A DNA stretch of 64,000 nt from Varibaculum cambriense (GTDB lineage: Bacteria > Actinomycetota > Actinomycetes > Actinomycetales > Actinomycetaceae). The notes under the pieces are model-generated. The model made no database searches. It was not told the DNA's origin and saw nothing but the letters and a program-made list of their open reading frames with translations. Shown piece by piece: positions 53,704 through 62,678 of the stretch (positions are counted from its first letter, which is position 1; each line of letters starts with the position of its first letter). The stretch lies in the NCBI RefSeq assembly GCF_022133705.1, contig NZ_JAKNHJ010000007.1, positions 62,001-126,000 of the forward strand. Direction: 5' to 3'. The position numbers and the translations under genes are program-made.

Positions 53704-54480
53704 ATGGACGTGTTGTTTTGGGGAGTTTTTCCCTATATTTGCATTACGCTGCTAGTTGGCGGTCTCATTTGGCGTTACCGCTCAGACCAGTATGGATGGA
53801 CTTCCCAGTCCTCACAGCTGCGGGAAGCTAAAATTCTGCGACTAGCTTCTCCCCTATTCCATTTCGGAATCCTATTCGTGCTGTTGGGGCATTTTATGGG
53901 GCTATTTATCCCCGACTGGATGACCGAAGCTATGGGGGTTTCCCAACATCAATATCACCTGCTAGCCACCGTTGGGGGTACCGTAGCCGGGATTGCGGCG
54001 CTAGTGGGTTTTATCGGTTTGTTGTGGCGACGTTTCGTTAACCATTCGGTGCGCTTCGCTACTACCGGCCGCGACCTAGTTGCCTATGTTTTCTTGGCGA
54101 TTCCCCTAACGTTGGGGGCGATAGCTACTGCCGCCAACCAGCTCTTTGGGGCTGATGGCGGTTACAACTACCGCAAAACGATTTCGGTGTGGCTGCGATC
54201 CCTGTTTATGCTGCAGCCTCGGGTAGATCTAATGGCTAATGTCCCGCTCAGCTTCAAACTGCATATTATTGCCGGTTTGCTATTGCTAGCAGTATGGCCC
54301 TTCACCCGCTTGGTGCACGTCCTTTCCGCTCCGGTGGGTTATGTTACCCGTCCGCCGATTGTTTATCGTTCCCGCCGCCCCGCCACTGCTGCTAGCCCTG
54401 AACAGCCGGGTTGGACTCCGGTGCGGGCTACCGCTGCCGGTGGTGAGGACGCTGGCGGGGCGCCTGCACAGGGGGCTTAA
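53704..54480 (+). CDS. narI: Respiratory nitrate reductase gamma subunit (cytochrome b)
   Basis: This five-helix membrane protein oxidises quinol and passes electrons to NarH through two b haems. Haem-ligand histidines are in FHFGILFVLLGHFMGLF and the C-terminal LHIIAGLLLLAVWPFTRLVH; HQYHLLATVGG is the typical loop. It has 258 residues, with an Ala/Gly-rich C-terminus. AAGGGTGA precedes the ATG four bases after narJ. Confidence 0.96.
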   Translation: MDVLFWGVFPYICITLLVGGLIWRYRSDQYGWTSQSSQLREAKILRLASPLFHFGILFVLLGHFMGLFIPDWMTEAMGVSQHQYHLLATVGGTVAGIAALVGFIGLLWRRFVNHSVRFATTGRDLVAYVFLAIPLTLGAIATAANQLFGADGGYNYRKTISVWLRSLFMLQPRVDLMANVPLSFKLHIIAGLLLLAVWPFTRLVHVLSAPVGYVTRPPIVYRSRRPATAASPEQPGWTPVRATAAGGEDAGGAPAQGA

Positions 54481-54495
54481 ATCAGATCACTTTGC

Positions 54496-54560
54496 CGAGG
54501 GTGCCGGTTCGCTTTTTGAGCTATCCGGCGCCCTCGATGGTTTTATCATTAGATTTTTCC
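54496..54560 (+). terminator. Terminator after narI
   Basis: A 12-bp stem, CGAGGGTGCCGG (54496-54507) with CCGGCGCCCTCG (54535-54546), one G-T pair, is followed by the T-rich ATGGTTTTATCATTAG and ATTTTT. It probably ends the nar transcript before the mod genes. Confidence 0.7.
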
Positions 54561-54640
54561 GCGTACACCAGCCGGTTTTACTTCATTTTTAATACCGGCA
54601 CCTACTTTTTCTATCAGGAGTTTTATTTTAATTATCCCCG

Positions 54641-54686
54641 TATAATATCTATTTCTTAGGCATTTTTTCCGTTTCTGCGATACACT
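54641..54686 (+). promoter_or_regulatory. -10 boxes upstream of the HTH-Mop/mod genes
   Basis: A perfect TATAAT lies at 54641-54646, and TACACT at 54681-54686. The second ends six bases before the ATG at 54693, and that ATG lacks a purine-rich ribosome binding site, so a leaderless transcript from TACACT is possible. No good -35 sequence is evident for either. Confidence 0.45.
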
Positions 54687-54692
54687 ATTTTA

Positions 54693-55097
54693 ATGCCGAG
54701 TTATCGTATATCTACTATCGCCAATCTTTTGGGGGTCAGCGATGACACCATTCGTCGTTGGCTCGATGAAAATTTAATCAAAGCAGTTAACGGATCTGGC
54801 CCTAAGCGGGTAGACGGAGCCTCAGTAGCTCGTTTCCTGCAGGAGCGTCCCGCCGGAACCCAACTGGGGGACGATCCCAATGAATCGATCCGTAACCATT
54901 TCCAAGGGCTAGTGGTTGCTCTTAAGAAAGGCCAGGTGATGAGCCAGGTAGACCTGCAATGCGGACCCTACCGGGTAGTATCCCTGGTTTCTACCGAAGC
55001 GGTAGAGGAACTCAACCTAGAGATAGGTTCGGTAGCGACCGCCCAGGTAAAAGCCACCAATGTTTCGGTACAACTTCCAGAAGGAGATAAACTGTGA
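54693..55097 (+). CDS. Helix-turn-helix plus Mop (TOBE) domain molybdate-responsive protein
   Basis: Residues 1-50 form an excisionase/MerR-like helix-turn-helix (RISTIANLLGVSDDTIRRWL). Residues ~68-133 are a molybdate-binding Mop/TOBE domain (GPYRVVSLVSTEAVEELNLE, ending QVKATNVSVQLP). Similar small HTH-Mop proteins sit ahead of modABC in actinobacteria and clostridia and are taken to sense molybdate, either as regulators or storage proteins. It has 134 residues. The stop overlaps the modA GTG (GTGA). Confidence 0.85.
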   Translation: MPSYRISTIANLLGVSDDTIRRWLDENLIKAVNGSGPKRVDGASVARFLQERPAGTQLGDDPNESIRNHFQGLVVALKKGQVMSQVDLQCGPYRVVSLVSTEAVEELNLEIGSVATAQVKATNVSVQLPEGDKL

Positions 55098-55891
55098 AAA
55101 AACTTCGTCTGGTCGCATTAGCAGCCGGGCTCGCCCTCGCGCTGGGAGCTTGCTCGTCCTCCGGCGGCACTAAAGCTGAAGAAAGCAAAGTTTCGGCAGA
55201 AAAAACCCAGTTAACGGTGTTCGCGGCGGCCTCATTAAATAAAGCTTTCCCGGAAGTTGTAGAGAAAGTACTAAAGAAGTCAGATCCCAATATTGAAGTA
55301 AAGTTTTCCTTCGAAGGTTCATCTACCCTGGTAGATCAGCTAAAGAACGGTGCAGCGGCGGACGTGTTTGCTTCTGCTGACGAAAAGAACATGAACAAAG
55401 CTACCGCTGCGAAGCTAGTTAGCGATGTCAAACCCTTCGCTTCGAACACTTTGGAACTAATCGTCCCTAAGGGGAACCCCGCCAAGATCACCGGGCTCGA
55501 TGCTTCTTTGGAAGGTAAGAAACTAGTGGTGTGCGCCGAGGGTGTCCCTTGTGGTAATGCCACTAAAGAGCTGCAGGAAAAGCTGGGGGTCACCCTGAAG
55601 CCGGCATCTGAGGAACAGAAAGTTACCGATGTGCGCGGCAAAGTGGAGAGCGGAGAGGCCGATGCGGGACTGGTTTACCGCACCGATGCCCTGGCTGCCG
55701 GTGACAAAGTGGAGATTATCAAGGTTGAAGGCATCGAGCAGGTAGTTAACGCCTACCCGATTTCTTTGGTGAAGGATTCTAAGAACCAGGAAGCCGCGAA
55801 GAAGTTTATCGAGGCGGTGCTATCTGACGAGGGGCTAAAGATCCTCGAAAACTACGGTTTCTCTGCTCCGCTGTCAAAAGATAAGAGCTAA
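55094..55891 (+). CDS. modA: Molybdate ABC transporter substrate-binding lipoprotein
   Basis: The signal peptide MKKLRLVALAAGLALALGAC ends in the lipobox LGAC with the lipidated Cys at residue 20. The mature part is ModA-like: LTVFAAASLNKAFPEV, SFEGSSTLVDQLKNGA, ADVFASAD, and YPISLVKDSKNQEAAKKF. It captures molybdate (or tungstate) outside the membrane. It has 265 residues. AAGGAGAT precedes the GTG start, with coupling to the HTH-Mop gene. Confidence 0.95.
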   Translation: MKKLRLVALAAGLALALGACSSSGGTKAEESKVSAEKTQLTVFAAASLNKAFPEVVEKVLKKSDPNIEVKFSFEGSSTLVDQLKNGAAADVFASADEKNMNKATAAKLVSDVKPFASNTLELIVPKGNPAKITGLDASLEGKKLVVCAEGVPCGNATKELQEKLGVTLKPASEEQKVTDVRGKVESGEADAGLVYRTDALAAGDKVEIIKVEGIEQVVNAYPISLVKDSKNQEAAKKFIEAVLSDEGLKILENYGFSAPLSKDKS

Positions 55892-55899
55892 AGCCTCCC

Positions 55900-57486
55900 T
55901 TGCGTAAGTCTTTCGGAGCTAATCAAGCGGCGGGATCCCCAGCCTGGCTGGCCGGTCCCGCCGCCTTAGCGTTACTTTTCCTGCTGATACCTTTCGGCGC
56001 CTTAGTAATGCGGGTGCACTGGGGGCAGATCCCCCAACTCCTTGCCACTACCCAAAGCCAAGATGCCCTGTGGTTATCTTTAGAAACCTGCCTGATTTCT
56101 ACCGGGCTGTGTATCGTTTTTGGGGTGCCCCTAGCGCTTTGGCTTTCGCAGGCACGCAACAGTTTCTTTCCTCGCCTGGTACGCACCATCGTAACTCTGC
56201 CCATGGTATTACCGCCGGTAGTCGCCGGTTTGGTACTGCTGATTACCTGGGGACGCATGGGGATTTTAGGTTCAAAACTGGATCTATTAGGAATTCAGAT
56301 CGGTTTCACCACCCTTGCGGTAGTTATCGCCCAAACTTTTGTGGCTATGCCCTTTTTAATTACCTCTCTTGAGGGGGCGCTGCGCACTCGTGGTTTCCAA
56401 TACGAGGCTGCTGCTAGAGGATTAGGGGCTTCTCGCACCCGTACCCTACTGCAAGTAACTTTGCCCTTATCAGCACCGGCGATCGTTTCTGCAACCGCCT
56501 TAGCCTTTTCTCGTTGCCTGGGAGAATTCGGCGCGACCATAACTTTTGCCGGTTCCCTGCAAGCTATCTCGCGCACCTTGCCTCTGGAAGTTTATTTACA
56601 GCGAGAAACTGACACTGACTTGGCACTTTCTTTATCCTTAATGATCATTGCCCTGGCGATTGTGATGGTGGGCGGTACCCAAGTGCTTTCCGACTATTGG
56701 TATGCGCGCCTAATGGGACAACACCAGCAAAGCGCAAGCACCGGAACACTTGGTGCGATCAGTGGCTTGTCCAAGAAACAGCGAGACAAACAAGCCGGAC
56801 CCGGAGTGCATTTAGATGCAAAAATCGCGGTTCGGCACCTAGATGTAGATATAGATTTTGCCCCCGGTTCTGCCACTGCCCTGCTCGGCCCCAATGGTGC
56901 CGGAAAGTCTACGATTATTTCTCTCCTAGCGGGCACCCTAGTACCTGATTCTGGCTCCATTGAGTGGAGCCGAAATCAGCCCCGGATCGTGCTTCTCGCC
57001 CAAGATCCCGCCCTATTTCCTCATATGTCCGTGCTGAAAAACGTGGTTTTTGGGCTGCGCTGTCTGGGGATTGAGACGGATCGTGCAGAAAAACTAGCCC
57101 GCGCTCAACTGGCGGCAGTAGGAATGCAAACTTTGGAGAAGCGGCGTCCCAACCAGCTTTCCGGGGGGCAAAAGCAGCGGGTAGCTATTGCTCGCGCCAT
57201 GGCAATTGAACCCGATGTGGTGCTATTGGATGAACCGATGGCCTCCCTGGATGTGGAAGTAGCCGATCAGCTGCGAGTATTACTGCGTGAACGCATTGGG
57301 GGAGCTACCACTATCCAGGTCACCCACGACCTAACAGATGTGATTGCCCTCGATTGCCAGGTAGTAGTACTAAAGCATGGCCAGGTTACCCAGCGCGGTT
57401 ACTGGCGGGATCTGTTTGAGGAAACGCAAGATCGCTTCTTGCAACAGCTCACCCGGAAAGCCCAGCTTGATAACGCCATCAAATAG
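55900..57486 (+). CDS. Molybdate ABC transporter permease-ATPase fusion (ModB-ModC)
   Basis: The first ~265 residues are a ModB permease with the ABC-contact motif [20 protein letters not shown] and [16 protein letters not shown]. From ~300 the protein is an ATPase: Walker [14 protein letters not shown]-loop [14 protein letters not shown], signature [16 protein letters not shown], Walker [13 protein letters not shown] and switch His in VTHDLTD. These are two separate genes in E. coli. The usual C-terminal Mop domain of ModC is absent; the separate HTH-Mop protein may compensate. The start is a TTG at 55900, just inside the only open stretch, and lacks a clear ribosome binding site. Confidence 0.9.
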   Translation: MRKSFGANQAAGSPAWLAGPAALALLFLLIPFGALVMRVHWGQIPQLLATTQSQDALWLSLETCLISTGLCIVFGVPLALWLSQARNSFFPRLVRTIVTLPMVLPPVVAGLVLLITWGRMGILGSKLDLLGIQIGFTTLAVVIAQTFVAMPFLITSLEGALRTRGFQYEAAARGLGASRTRTLLQVTLPLSAPAIVSATALAFSRCLGEFGATITFAGSLQAISRTLPLEVYLQRETDTDLALSLSLMIIALAIVMVGGTQVLSDYWYARLMGQHQQSASTGTLGAISGLSKKQRDKQAGPGVHLDAKIAVRHLDVDIDFAPGSATALLGPNGAGKSTIISLLAGTLVPDSGSIEWSRNQPRIVLLAQDPALFPHMSVLKNVVFGLRCLGIETDRAEKLARAQLAAVGMQTLEKRRPNQLSGGQKQRVAIARAMAIEPDVVLLDEPMASLDVEVADQLRVLLRERIGGATTIQVTHDLTDVIALDCQVVVLKHGQVTQRGYWRDLFEETQDRFLQQLTRKAQLDNAIK

Positions 57487-57582
57487 GGCTGGACTTTCCC
57501 CACCCCAAAGTTGCCGGTTAGGAAAAGATAGTTATGGCAACCGGGTAGGGGCTACCTTTCAGCAATAGGTAAGCTAACAGCT

Positions 57583-58722
57583 ATGAGCATTTCCGATCCT
57601 GCCCAGGCTCCCCAGGTAAAACCGTCTTCTTCGCAACCTTCACCATTTGTAGAGGATGCAGTCCCTACTCCAATTACTGCCGAAGATCGCTTAATCGCCG
57701 ATTTTACTTCCAATTTGCATTCGCACTCCCGCGTACTGGTGGGATCGGGAGATGATTGCGCGGTTTTGACTCACCCCGATTCCCGCTCTGTGATTTCCAC
57801 CGATGTGTTGGTAGAAGGGGTACATTTTCGCCGCGACTGGATGAGCCTGGAACAAATCGGGCGGCGCGCCGCCGCCCAAAACGCCGCCGATATTGCAGCT
57901 ATGGGGGCGAGTGCCCATAGCGCTGTCGCCGCGGTAACCATCCCCAAGAATATGGGTAAAACCGAGATTAACGCCCTCGCTGCCGGATTGGCTACTGGCT
58001 TAGAAAGCTACGGGTATTCCCTGGTGGGCGGGGATCTATCTTCGGGGCCGTGCCTACAGGTAGCAGTTACGGTGATTGGGGATTTAGAGGGCCGCCCTCC
58101 CCTATTGCGTTGCAACGCGCGATCCGGTGACCTAATTTATTTCGCGGGTAACCTGGGGAAGTCTGCTGCCGGTTTAGCACTGCTAGAACGCTTCCAGAGC
58201 CCCCAGGAGGCGATAGCTGCCCCTACCCTACCCACGGAGCTGCGTGCCCTCGCCATCGAGGCATTATCCTGCTACCAGGTGCCGCAGGTACCTGCCGACC
58301 TCGCGTCGAAGTTAGCTGACGCGGGAGCCCACGCTCTGATGGATGTGTCTGATGGACTTAGTCGCGATGGCGCTAAAATAGCTGCCGCCTCTGGGGTAGT
58401 GCTTAATTTGTCCCGCTCCCATTTAGAAGCATATGCCCAACGCCTAGCGGGCTTAGCAGATTTCTTGGGCGCCAACAGTTGGGATTGGGTCTTCGGGGGA
58501 GGCGAAGATCATGGCCTGCTGTGCAGCGCTTCCGCCGGGTTCGCGGTTCCCGGTTTTACTGCTATCGGTGAGGTGTTACCCGCGAAGGCCGACAAATATG
58601 CGGATAACAGAACTGGAGGTAGGAAAAATACTGACCAGGATTTGGCGAACTCGCTTAACCCGTACCTGTTAGTTGACGGTAGTCCCTATGATCAGCAAGG
58701 TTGGGATCACTTTTCTGGCTAA
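57583..58722 (+). CDS. thiL: Thiamine-monophosphate kinase
   Basis: It phosphorylates thiamine monophosphate to the diphosphate cofactor. ThiL motifs are VGSGDDCAVLTHP, STDVLVEGVHFRRDWMS, GRRAAAQNAADIAAMGA, VGGDLSSGP and MDVSDGLSRDG. It has 379 residues, with a ~35-residue Ser/Pro-rich N-terminal extension ahead of the usual start, so a later start is conceivable. No TPP riboswitch core (CUGAGA) is seen in the 96 bases upstream; a GGTAG/CTACC hairpin is at 57545-57557. Confidence 0.93.
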   Translation: MSISDPAQAPQVKPSSSQPSPFVEDAVPTPITAEDRLIADFTSNLHSHSRVLVGSGDDCAVLTHPDSRSVISTDVLVEGVHFRRDWMSLEQIGRRAAAQNAADIAAMGASAHSAVAAVTIPKNMGKTEINALAAGLATGLESYGYSLVGGDLSSGPCLQVAVTVIGDLEGRPPLLRCNARSGDLIYFAGNLGKSAAGLALLERFQSPQEAIAAPTLPTELRALAIEALSCYQVPQVPADLASKLADAGAHALMDVSDGLSRDGAKIAAASGVVLNLSRSHLEAYAQRLAGLADFLGANSWDWVFGGGEDHGLLCSASAGFAVPGFTAIGEVLPAKADKYADNRTGGRKNTDQDLANSLNPYLLVDGSPYDQQGWDHFSG

Positions 58723-58752
58723 AACCTGTAGCGCGAAAATAACCGAAAATGG

Positions 58753-58825
58753 TGGCTCCGACCGGCATCGATCCGGTGACCTTTCGATTTTCAGTCGAAC
58801 GCTCTCCCAACTGAGCTACAGAGCC
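58753..58825 (-). tRNA. tRNA-Phe (GAA)
   Basis: The reverse strand folds into a full cloverleaf: acceptor GGCTCTG with CGGAGCC, D arm GCTCAGTTGGGAGAGC, anticodon stem TTCGA/TCGAA around CTGAAAA (anticodon GAA), and a T arm CCGG...CCGG with ATCGATG loop. Discriminator A is followed by an encoded CCA at 58750-58752. It is the last gene of a Glu-Asp-Phe cluster. Confidence 0.96.
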
Positions 58826-58845
58826 TGGGGTCCTAATAAGACCTG

Positions 58846-58919
58846 CGACCCAGACGGGACTTGAACCCGCGACCTCCGCCGTGACAGGGCGGCGCGCTAA
58901 CCAACTGCGCCACTGGGCC
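58846..58919 (-). tRNA. tRNA-Asp (GTC)
   Basis: The reverse strand gives acceptor GGCCCAG with CTGGGTC (one G-T pair), anticodon stem CCGCC/GGCGG around CTGTCAC (anticodon GTC), T loop TTCAAGT, and discriminator G, which is typical for Asp. CCA is not encoded. Confidence 0.95.
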
Positions 58920-58952
58920 ATATTCATTTATCTTCCACCTTTCGGCGGATCG

Positions 58953-59025
58953 TACCCCCAACGGGATTCGAACCCGTGCCGTCGCCGTGAAAGGGCGGTG
59001 TCCTAGGCCTCTAGACGATGGGGGC
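58953..59025 (-). tRNA. tRNA-Glu (TTC)
   Basis: The reverse strand gives acceptor GCCCCCA with TGGGGGT, D arm CGTCTAGAGGCCTAGGACA, anticodon loop CTTTCAC (anticodon TTC), T loop TTCGAAT and discriminator A. CCA is not encoded. It is first in the three-tRNA cluster; a TTGCCT/TAAGCT pair on the minus strand, near 59090 and 59067, could be the promoter but is weak. Confidence 0.95.
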
Positions 59026-59124
59026 CTTGCGGCCTAGCCTAATGGCCTCGGCTCAGACTTGAATAAGCTTACCGGCATTGAGCAACTAAAGGCAAAGCGT
59101 TAGCCTATGAAGCCTCTCACAACT

Positions 59125-59144
59125 TAGATTCACCGCTGAATCTA
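59125..59144. promoter_or_regulatory. Perfect 8-bp hairpin between tRNA cluster and mscS
   Basis: TAGATTCA (59125-59132) and TGAATCTA (59137-59144) are perfect complements around CCGC. The divergent gap of about 165 bases must contain promoters for the tRNA cluster and the channel gene, and this dyad could be an operator for either. No T-run follows on either strand. Confidence 0.35.
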
Positions 59145-59191
59145 GGAGTTTAATGACTGCATTTTTCGTCGGTGAAACGTAATCTAGATAT

Positions 59192-60367
59192 ATGCAGCTG
59201 CAACCTTTAGACACGTCCTCGTCAGATGAAACCGTCGAACAAGTTTTTGACTGGTTAACTAGTCTCGCGGGCATGGGCGTGGGGGTGCTAGCGGGTTTTG
59301 TCCTGGCTTTAATTACTATTGGGATTTTAAAACTGCTGGCTAAGCGCGAACCCTTAACTCAACTGGTACTCAATCGCGCCACCCGCAGCCTCTTTGTGAC
59401 TCTGATGATCCTGGGAGCCTATCTTGGCTGGAAATACACTACTTCCGGCCTAGAGATTTCCAGCTCGACTGGCATTGGCCGCTTCAGCCAAGGACTGCTA
59501 ATCGCGGTCATATTGGCTTTCACTTTCTTGACCACGCGGATTTGCTACTTGATTGAAGATGTGGCGGTTAAAGCTAAGCGCGAGAAACCCTCACGCAACC
59601 GTTCAAAAATGCTTACCCAAGCACAGGTGATTCGCCGGCTACTGCAAGCAGTTGTAGTAGTGGTGGGGATTTCTAGCGCCATCCTAACTTTCCCATCTGC
59701 CCAGGTGGCAATGAGTTCTATGCTAGCCTCGGCGGGGGTAGCCTCGATCGTGGCCACTTTGGCTGCCCAGTCAACTCTGGCCAATGTTTTTGCCGGGGTG
59801 CAGATGGCGCTTTCAGATGCCCTCCGGGTCGGCGACAAAGTTCAGGTTCCCGGTTTAGACGGGACAAAAGAGCTGGGTACGGTAGAAGAAATCACCCTCA
59901 CCTACGTGGTGCTAAACCTCTACGATGAACGGCGCATGATTGTGCCTTCCACCCATTTCACCCAGCAAAAGTTCGAAAACTGGACGCGTAAACACAGCCA
60001 ACAGTTAGGGGTAGTCGAATTGCAATTAGACTACTCTGCCCCCATTGACTCTATTCGAGCACAAGTGGATCTCTTACTTTCTGGAACTGAGCTTTGGGAT
60101 GGGCGCAGCGCCAGCGTCGAAGTATCCGATATGACCGTCGACTGTCAGACAGTTAGGATCTCAGTGTCGGCAGCCGACAGTTCCGATTTATGGGTATTGC
60201 GCTGTTACCTGCGGGAACAATTGATTCAGTGGTTGGTGAAGGAAGTTCCCTGGGCTTTGGTTTCTCGCCGGATTCAACCGCAGCAAGTACGCTACCTAAG
60301 CCGCGACCGGTCCGATGAAGAAGTTCATCGTCTGGCTCGCAAATTGGTGGGCGAGAATAATTTTTAG
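59192..60367 (+). CDS. MscS-family mechanosensitive ion channel
   Basis: Three membrane helices lie in the first ~100 residues, and a pore-type helix with Gly/Ala pattern around SSMLASAGVASIVATLAAQS matches the MscS TM3. The beta domain follows: DALRVGDKVQVPG, GTVEEITLTYVVL and RRMIVPSTHFTQQKFENWT. It releases solutes in hypo-osmotic shock. It has 391 residues. No ribosome binding site is obvious before the ATG. Confidence 0.9.
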   Translation: MQLQPLDTSSSDETVEQVFDWLTSLAGMGVGVLAGFVLALITIGILKLLAKREPLTQLVLNRATRSLFVTLMILGAYLGWKYTTSGLEISSSTGIGRFSQGLLIAVILAFTFLTTRICYLIEDVAVKAKREKPSRNRSKMLTQAQVIRRLLQAVVVVVGISSAILTFPSAQVAMSSMLASAGVASIVATLAAQSTLANVFAGVQMALSDALRVGDKVQVPGLDGTKELGTVEEITLTYVVLNLYDERRMIVPSTHFTQQKFENWTRKHSQQLGVVELQLDYSAPIDSIRAQVDLLLSGTELWDGRSASVEVSDMTVDCQTVRISVSAADSSDLWVLRCYLREQLIQWLVKEVPWALVSRRIQPQQVRYLSRDRSDEEVHRLARKLVGENNF

Positions 60368-60379
60368 AAAGGATAAGTT

Positions 60380-60781
60380 ATGAGTGATTTCAATCCCCGC
60401 CATGCAAGTGAAACTGATTGGCGAGCCCGCCTAGATGCCAGCGAATACCATGTTTTGCGCGAAGCAGGTACTGAACGCCCCGGCACCGGTAAATACCTGC
60501 ATGAGAAGCGTCCGGGCATCTACCGTTGCCGCGCCTGCGGGACAGAGCTATTCCGTTCCGATACCAAGTTTGATTCTCACTGCGGTTGGCCCGCATTTTT
60601 CCGACCCGAGGACGCCGCGGTCACCTACCATCAAGACTCTTCCCATGGCATGGAAAGAACCGAGGTGCGTTGCGCTAACTGTCAAAGCCACCTGGGTCAT
60701 GTTTTTGAGGACGCACCTGACATGCCTACGGGACAACGTTATTGCATTAACTCAATCTGCCTAGATTTTCAGGCCGAATAA
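60380..60781 (+). CDS. msrB: Peptide-methionine (R)-S-oxide reductase
   Basis: This MsrB has zinc ligands in CRACGTELF and [12 protein letters not shown], the motif [10 protein letters not shown] and the catalytic Cys in [13 protein letters not shown]. It repairs R-methionine sulfoxide in proteins using thioredoxin. It has 133 residues, a typical single-domain size. AAAGGA precedes the ATG, 12 bases after the channel gene. Confidence 0.96.
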   Translation: MSDFNPRHASETDWRARLDASEYHVLREAGTERPGTGKYLHEKRPGIYRCRACGTELFRSDTKFDSHCGWPAFFRPEDAAVTYHQDSSHGMERTEVRCANCQSHLGHVFEDAPDMPTGQRYCINSICLDFQAE

Positions 60782-60782
60782 T

Positions 60783-61616
60783 ATGCGGATTATCAGTGCA
60801 AATCTGCAACATGGCACTCCCCCAGCGGGAAAAGCTCAATCTCGAGATCACTGGCAAGTATTGGCGGAACAGTTTAGCGATTATCACCCCGATGCCATTT
60901 GCCTGCAAGAAGTCGATTTCTATCAGGCACGTTCCGGTTTTGTAGACCAAACCCGCGCCCTGGCGGATGCATTAACCGAAGTTTCTGGGAAGAAGTGGCA
61001 GCAGCGATTTTTGAGTTTTTTCGCTGGCCAGATTCTGTTAGGGCTCCGCTTACCGGTAACGCTACCCAGCGAATCCCTCGGAAAATCGCGTAATCCTTTC
61101 CGCGCCGATCGCCCGTTGCTTGGAGGGTACGGGGTAGGACTGCTTACCCCCCATCCGGTGCGGCGCTGGGTAAGTGCCAAACTCGGTTCCGCCGCCCCCA
61201 GGATAAATATTTCCAGCCCGGATCCGCGTACCTGGAAGTTTTATGGCGGGCAGACCCGCAGCTTGCTTGGAGCCGAAATCACTACCCCGCAGGGACAGTT
61301 TCTAGTGGGCGACACCCATCTCGATCTCGGGGTAGACACCGCCAAACGACAACTAATCCGCTCGTGGCAGGGATTATCTCTCCTGGCCGGCAAAACAACC
61401 CCACTACTAGTCGGCGACATGAATCTGCGCCAGGAGGTCTCGCGCACCGTTTACCCCTATTTGACTTTCGCGAGTGCCCCCACTTTCCCGGCAGATCAGC
61501 CCCGATTCCATATCGACCAGCTATTTGCTCCCCCCACCTGCCAAGTTTCACAGGTGGACACTATCGAGATGCCAATCTCTGATCATCGCGCGCTATTTGT
61601 AGACTTACACCCCTAG
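60783..61616 (+). CDS. Endonuclease/exonuclease/phosphatase family protein
   Basis: EEP-fold metal hydrolase motifs occur in order: IISANLQHG, AICLQEVDF with the metal Glu, GDTHLDLG, LLVGDMNLR and ISDHRALFVDL with the catalytic His. It has 277 residues with no signal peptide, so it should be cytosolic. Substrate is unknown: the family covers DNA, lipid phosphate and nucleotide targets. The ATG is one base after the msrB stop. Confidence 0.88.
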   Translation: MRIISANLQHGTPPAGKAQSRDHWQVLAEQFSDYHPDAICLQEVDFYQARSGFVDQTRALADALTEVSGKKWQQRFLSFFAGQILLGLRLPVTLPSESLGKSRNPFRADRPLLGGYGVGLLTPHPVRRWVSAKLGSAAPRINISSPDPRTWKFYGGQTRSLLGAEITTPQGQFLVGDTHLDLGVDTAKRQLIRSWQGLSLLAGKTTPLLVGDMNLRQEVSRTVYPYLTFASAPTFPADQPRFHIDQLFAPPTCQVSQVDTIEMPISDHRALFVDLHP

Positions 61617-61619
61617 GCG

Positions 61620-61950
61620 GATCAAACCATAGGAGTAACGATAATCGGCTCGGCCGAGATTGCGGCCGGTTGGCAAAGTAATTGGGTGTTACTTTGTTGC
61701 ATCGCCGTGGGGGTGCTTTCTACTGCGCTGTTTCCCCTTAGAGCAAGTGGCGCTACGCCGTTTGGGCCCTGATATATTTTCGCTGTTAGCATGCTTAATG
61801 CCGGCGATTAGTCAGGTGGTCAGCATGATTGGCCTGCGTCACCTGCTAAATTGGGGGGAAATAGTGGGTTTACTGTGCATTTCCTTGGCAGTCGCTTTTG
61901 CGCAATACCGTCCCGGGGTGTTAAACAGTAAGCGTAAGCATTATAACTAG
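61620..61950 (+). pseudogene. Remnant of an EamA-family transporter (C-terminal part, frameshifted)
   Basis: One frame reads IIGSAEIAAGWQSNWVLLCC and IAVGVLSTALFPL, then shifts near 61735 in a C-rich run to a second frame reading LEQVALRRLG, DIFSLLACLMPAISQVVSMI and GEIVGLLCISLAVAFA. Together they match the last three or four helices of an EamA/RhtA exporter (pattern S-A-L-P-Y-x-L-E-x-x-A-L-R-R-L). The N-terminal half is missing, so the gene is dead unless the upstream part was lost by fusion to something else. Confidence 0.65.
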
Positions 61951-61973
61951 TAAGAAAATAACGAGGGACAAAA

Positions 61974-62225
61974 ATGGGCATCATCGGTTCGATTATTGTT
62001 GGCGGCATTATTGGGGCTCTAGCGCGCTTCTTCATGAAGGGCAAGCAGAACATGGGGATGATCATCACCATCATCATCGGCATGGTTTCCGCTGGTCTGT
62101 CTGACTGGATCCTAGCCAAGGTTATTGGCGACGGTCACGGCTTTATTAGTTTTATCGTGGCAATCGTGATCGCAGTTGGTTTGATTAGCGTCTACTTGGG
62201 AATCACCAATAAGAAGACCAAGTAA
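61974..62225 (+). CDS. GlsB/YeaQ/YmgE family (transglycosylase-associated) membrane protein
   Basis: This is an 83-residue protein with three Gly-rich membrane segments: IIGSIIVGGIIGALARFFM, MGMIITIIIGMVSAGLSDWI and FISFIVAIVIAVGLISVYLG. The family is widespread and often stress-induced, with no firm function despite the name. GAGGGA precedes the ATG. A terminator follows 55 bases after the stop. Confidence 0.85.
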   Translation: MGIIGSIIVGGIIGALARFFMKGKQNMGMIITIIIGMVSAGLSDWILAKVIGDGHGFISFIVAIVIAVGLISVYLGITNKKTK

Positions 62226-62281
62226 CTGCTAGCCACTTCGATGTTTTAGTAGTTTAGGCTGCTAAAAGCTTTTTCTTTGGG

Positions 62282-62323
62282 CTGCTGCTCGGCAAAACGA
62301 TTTGTCGGGCAGCAGTTTTTTAT
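62282..62323 (+). terminator. Intrinsic terminator after the GlsB-type gene
   Basis: CTGCTGC (62282-62288) pairs with GCAGCAG (62309-62315), extended inward by three more pairs, and TTTTTTAT follows directly. A textbook intrinsic terminator. Confidence 0.85.
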
Positions 62324-62678
62324 ATTGTTCCCCACCCGGTTTACCTACAACCAGGCTGACCGTTAATCTGAAAGGGGACTCAAACCCTCAAGTAGTTACT
62401 TAAGAGTTTCATTTAGCCCCTGCTCACGGTCGCAGTCTCCAGTTGCTTCCCGAAAACATTCGCTGTTGAAAACCTCTCCACGACTTGGTGATTATTCTAC
62501 TTTTTAGGAGTTATGTCACTGGTTATCCCCAGGCTACCTTGGGATCTTGCCATTGTTGCAGCTAGTAGCTTCAATACCGTTTCTACCAGTCAAAACCCCT
62601 CATACCCTCAAGGTTTACCTGAGGTTAACTAGAAATAATTTGACATTTCAGGTTATTGGGTTAGTAAAAAAATAAATA

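Noticed and set aside
57487-57582. TPP riboswitch before thiL
   Set aside because: The conserved CUGAGA and its partner helices are not present in the 96-base gap.
61660-61950. An independent 96-residue membrane protein
   Set aside because: The sequence before it in another frame continues the same EamA helix pattern, so it is better read as a frameshifted remnant.
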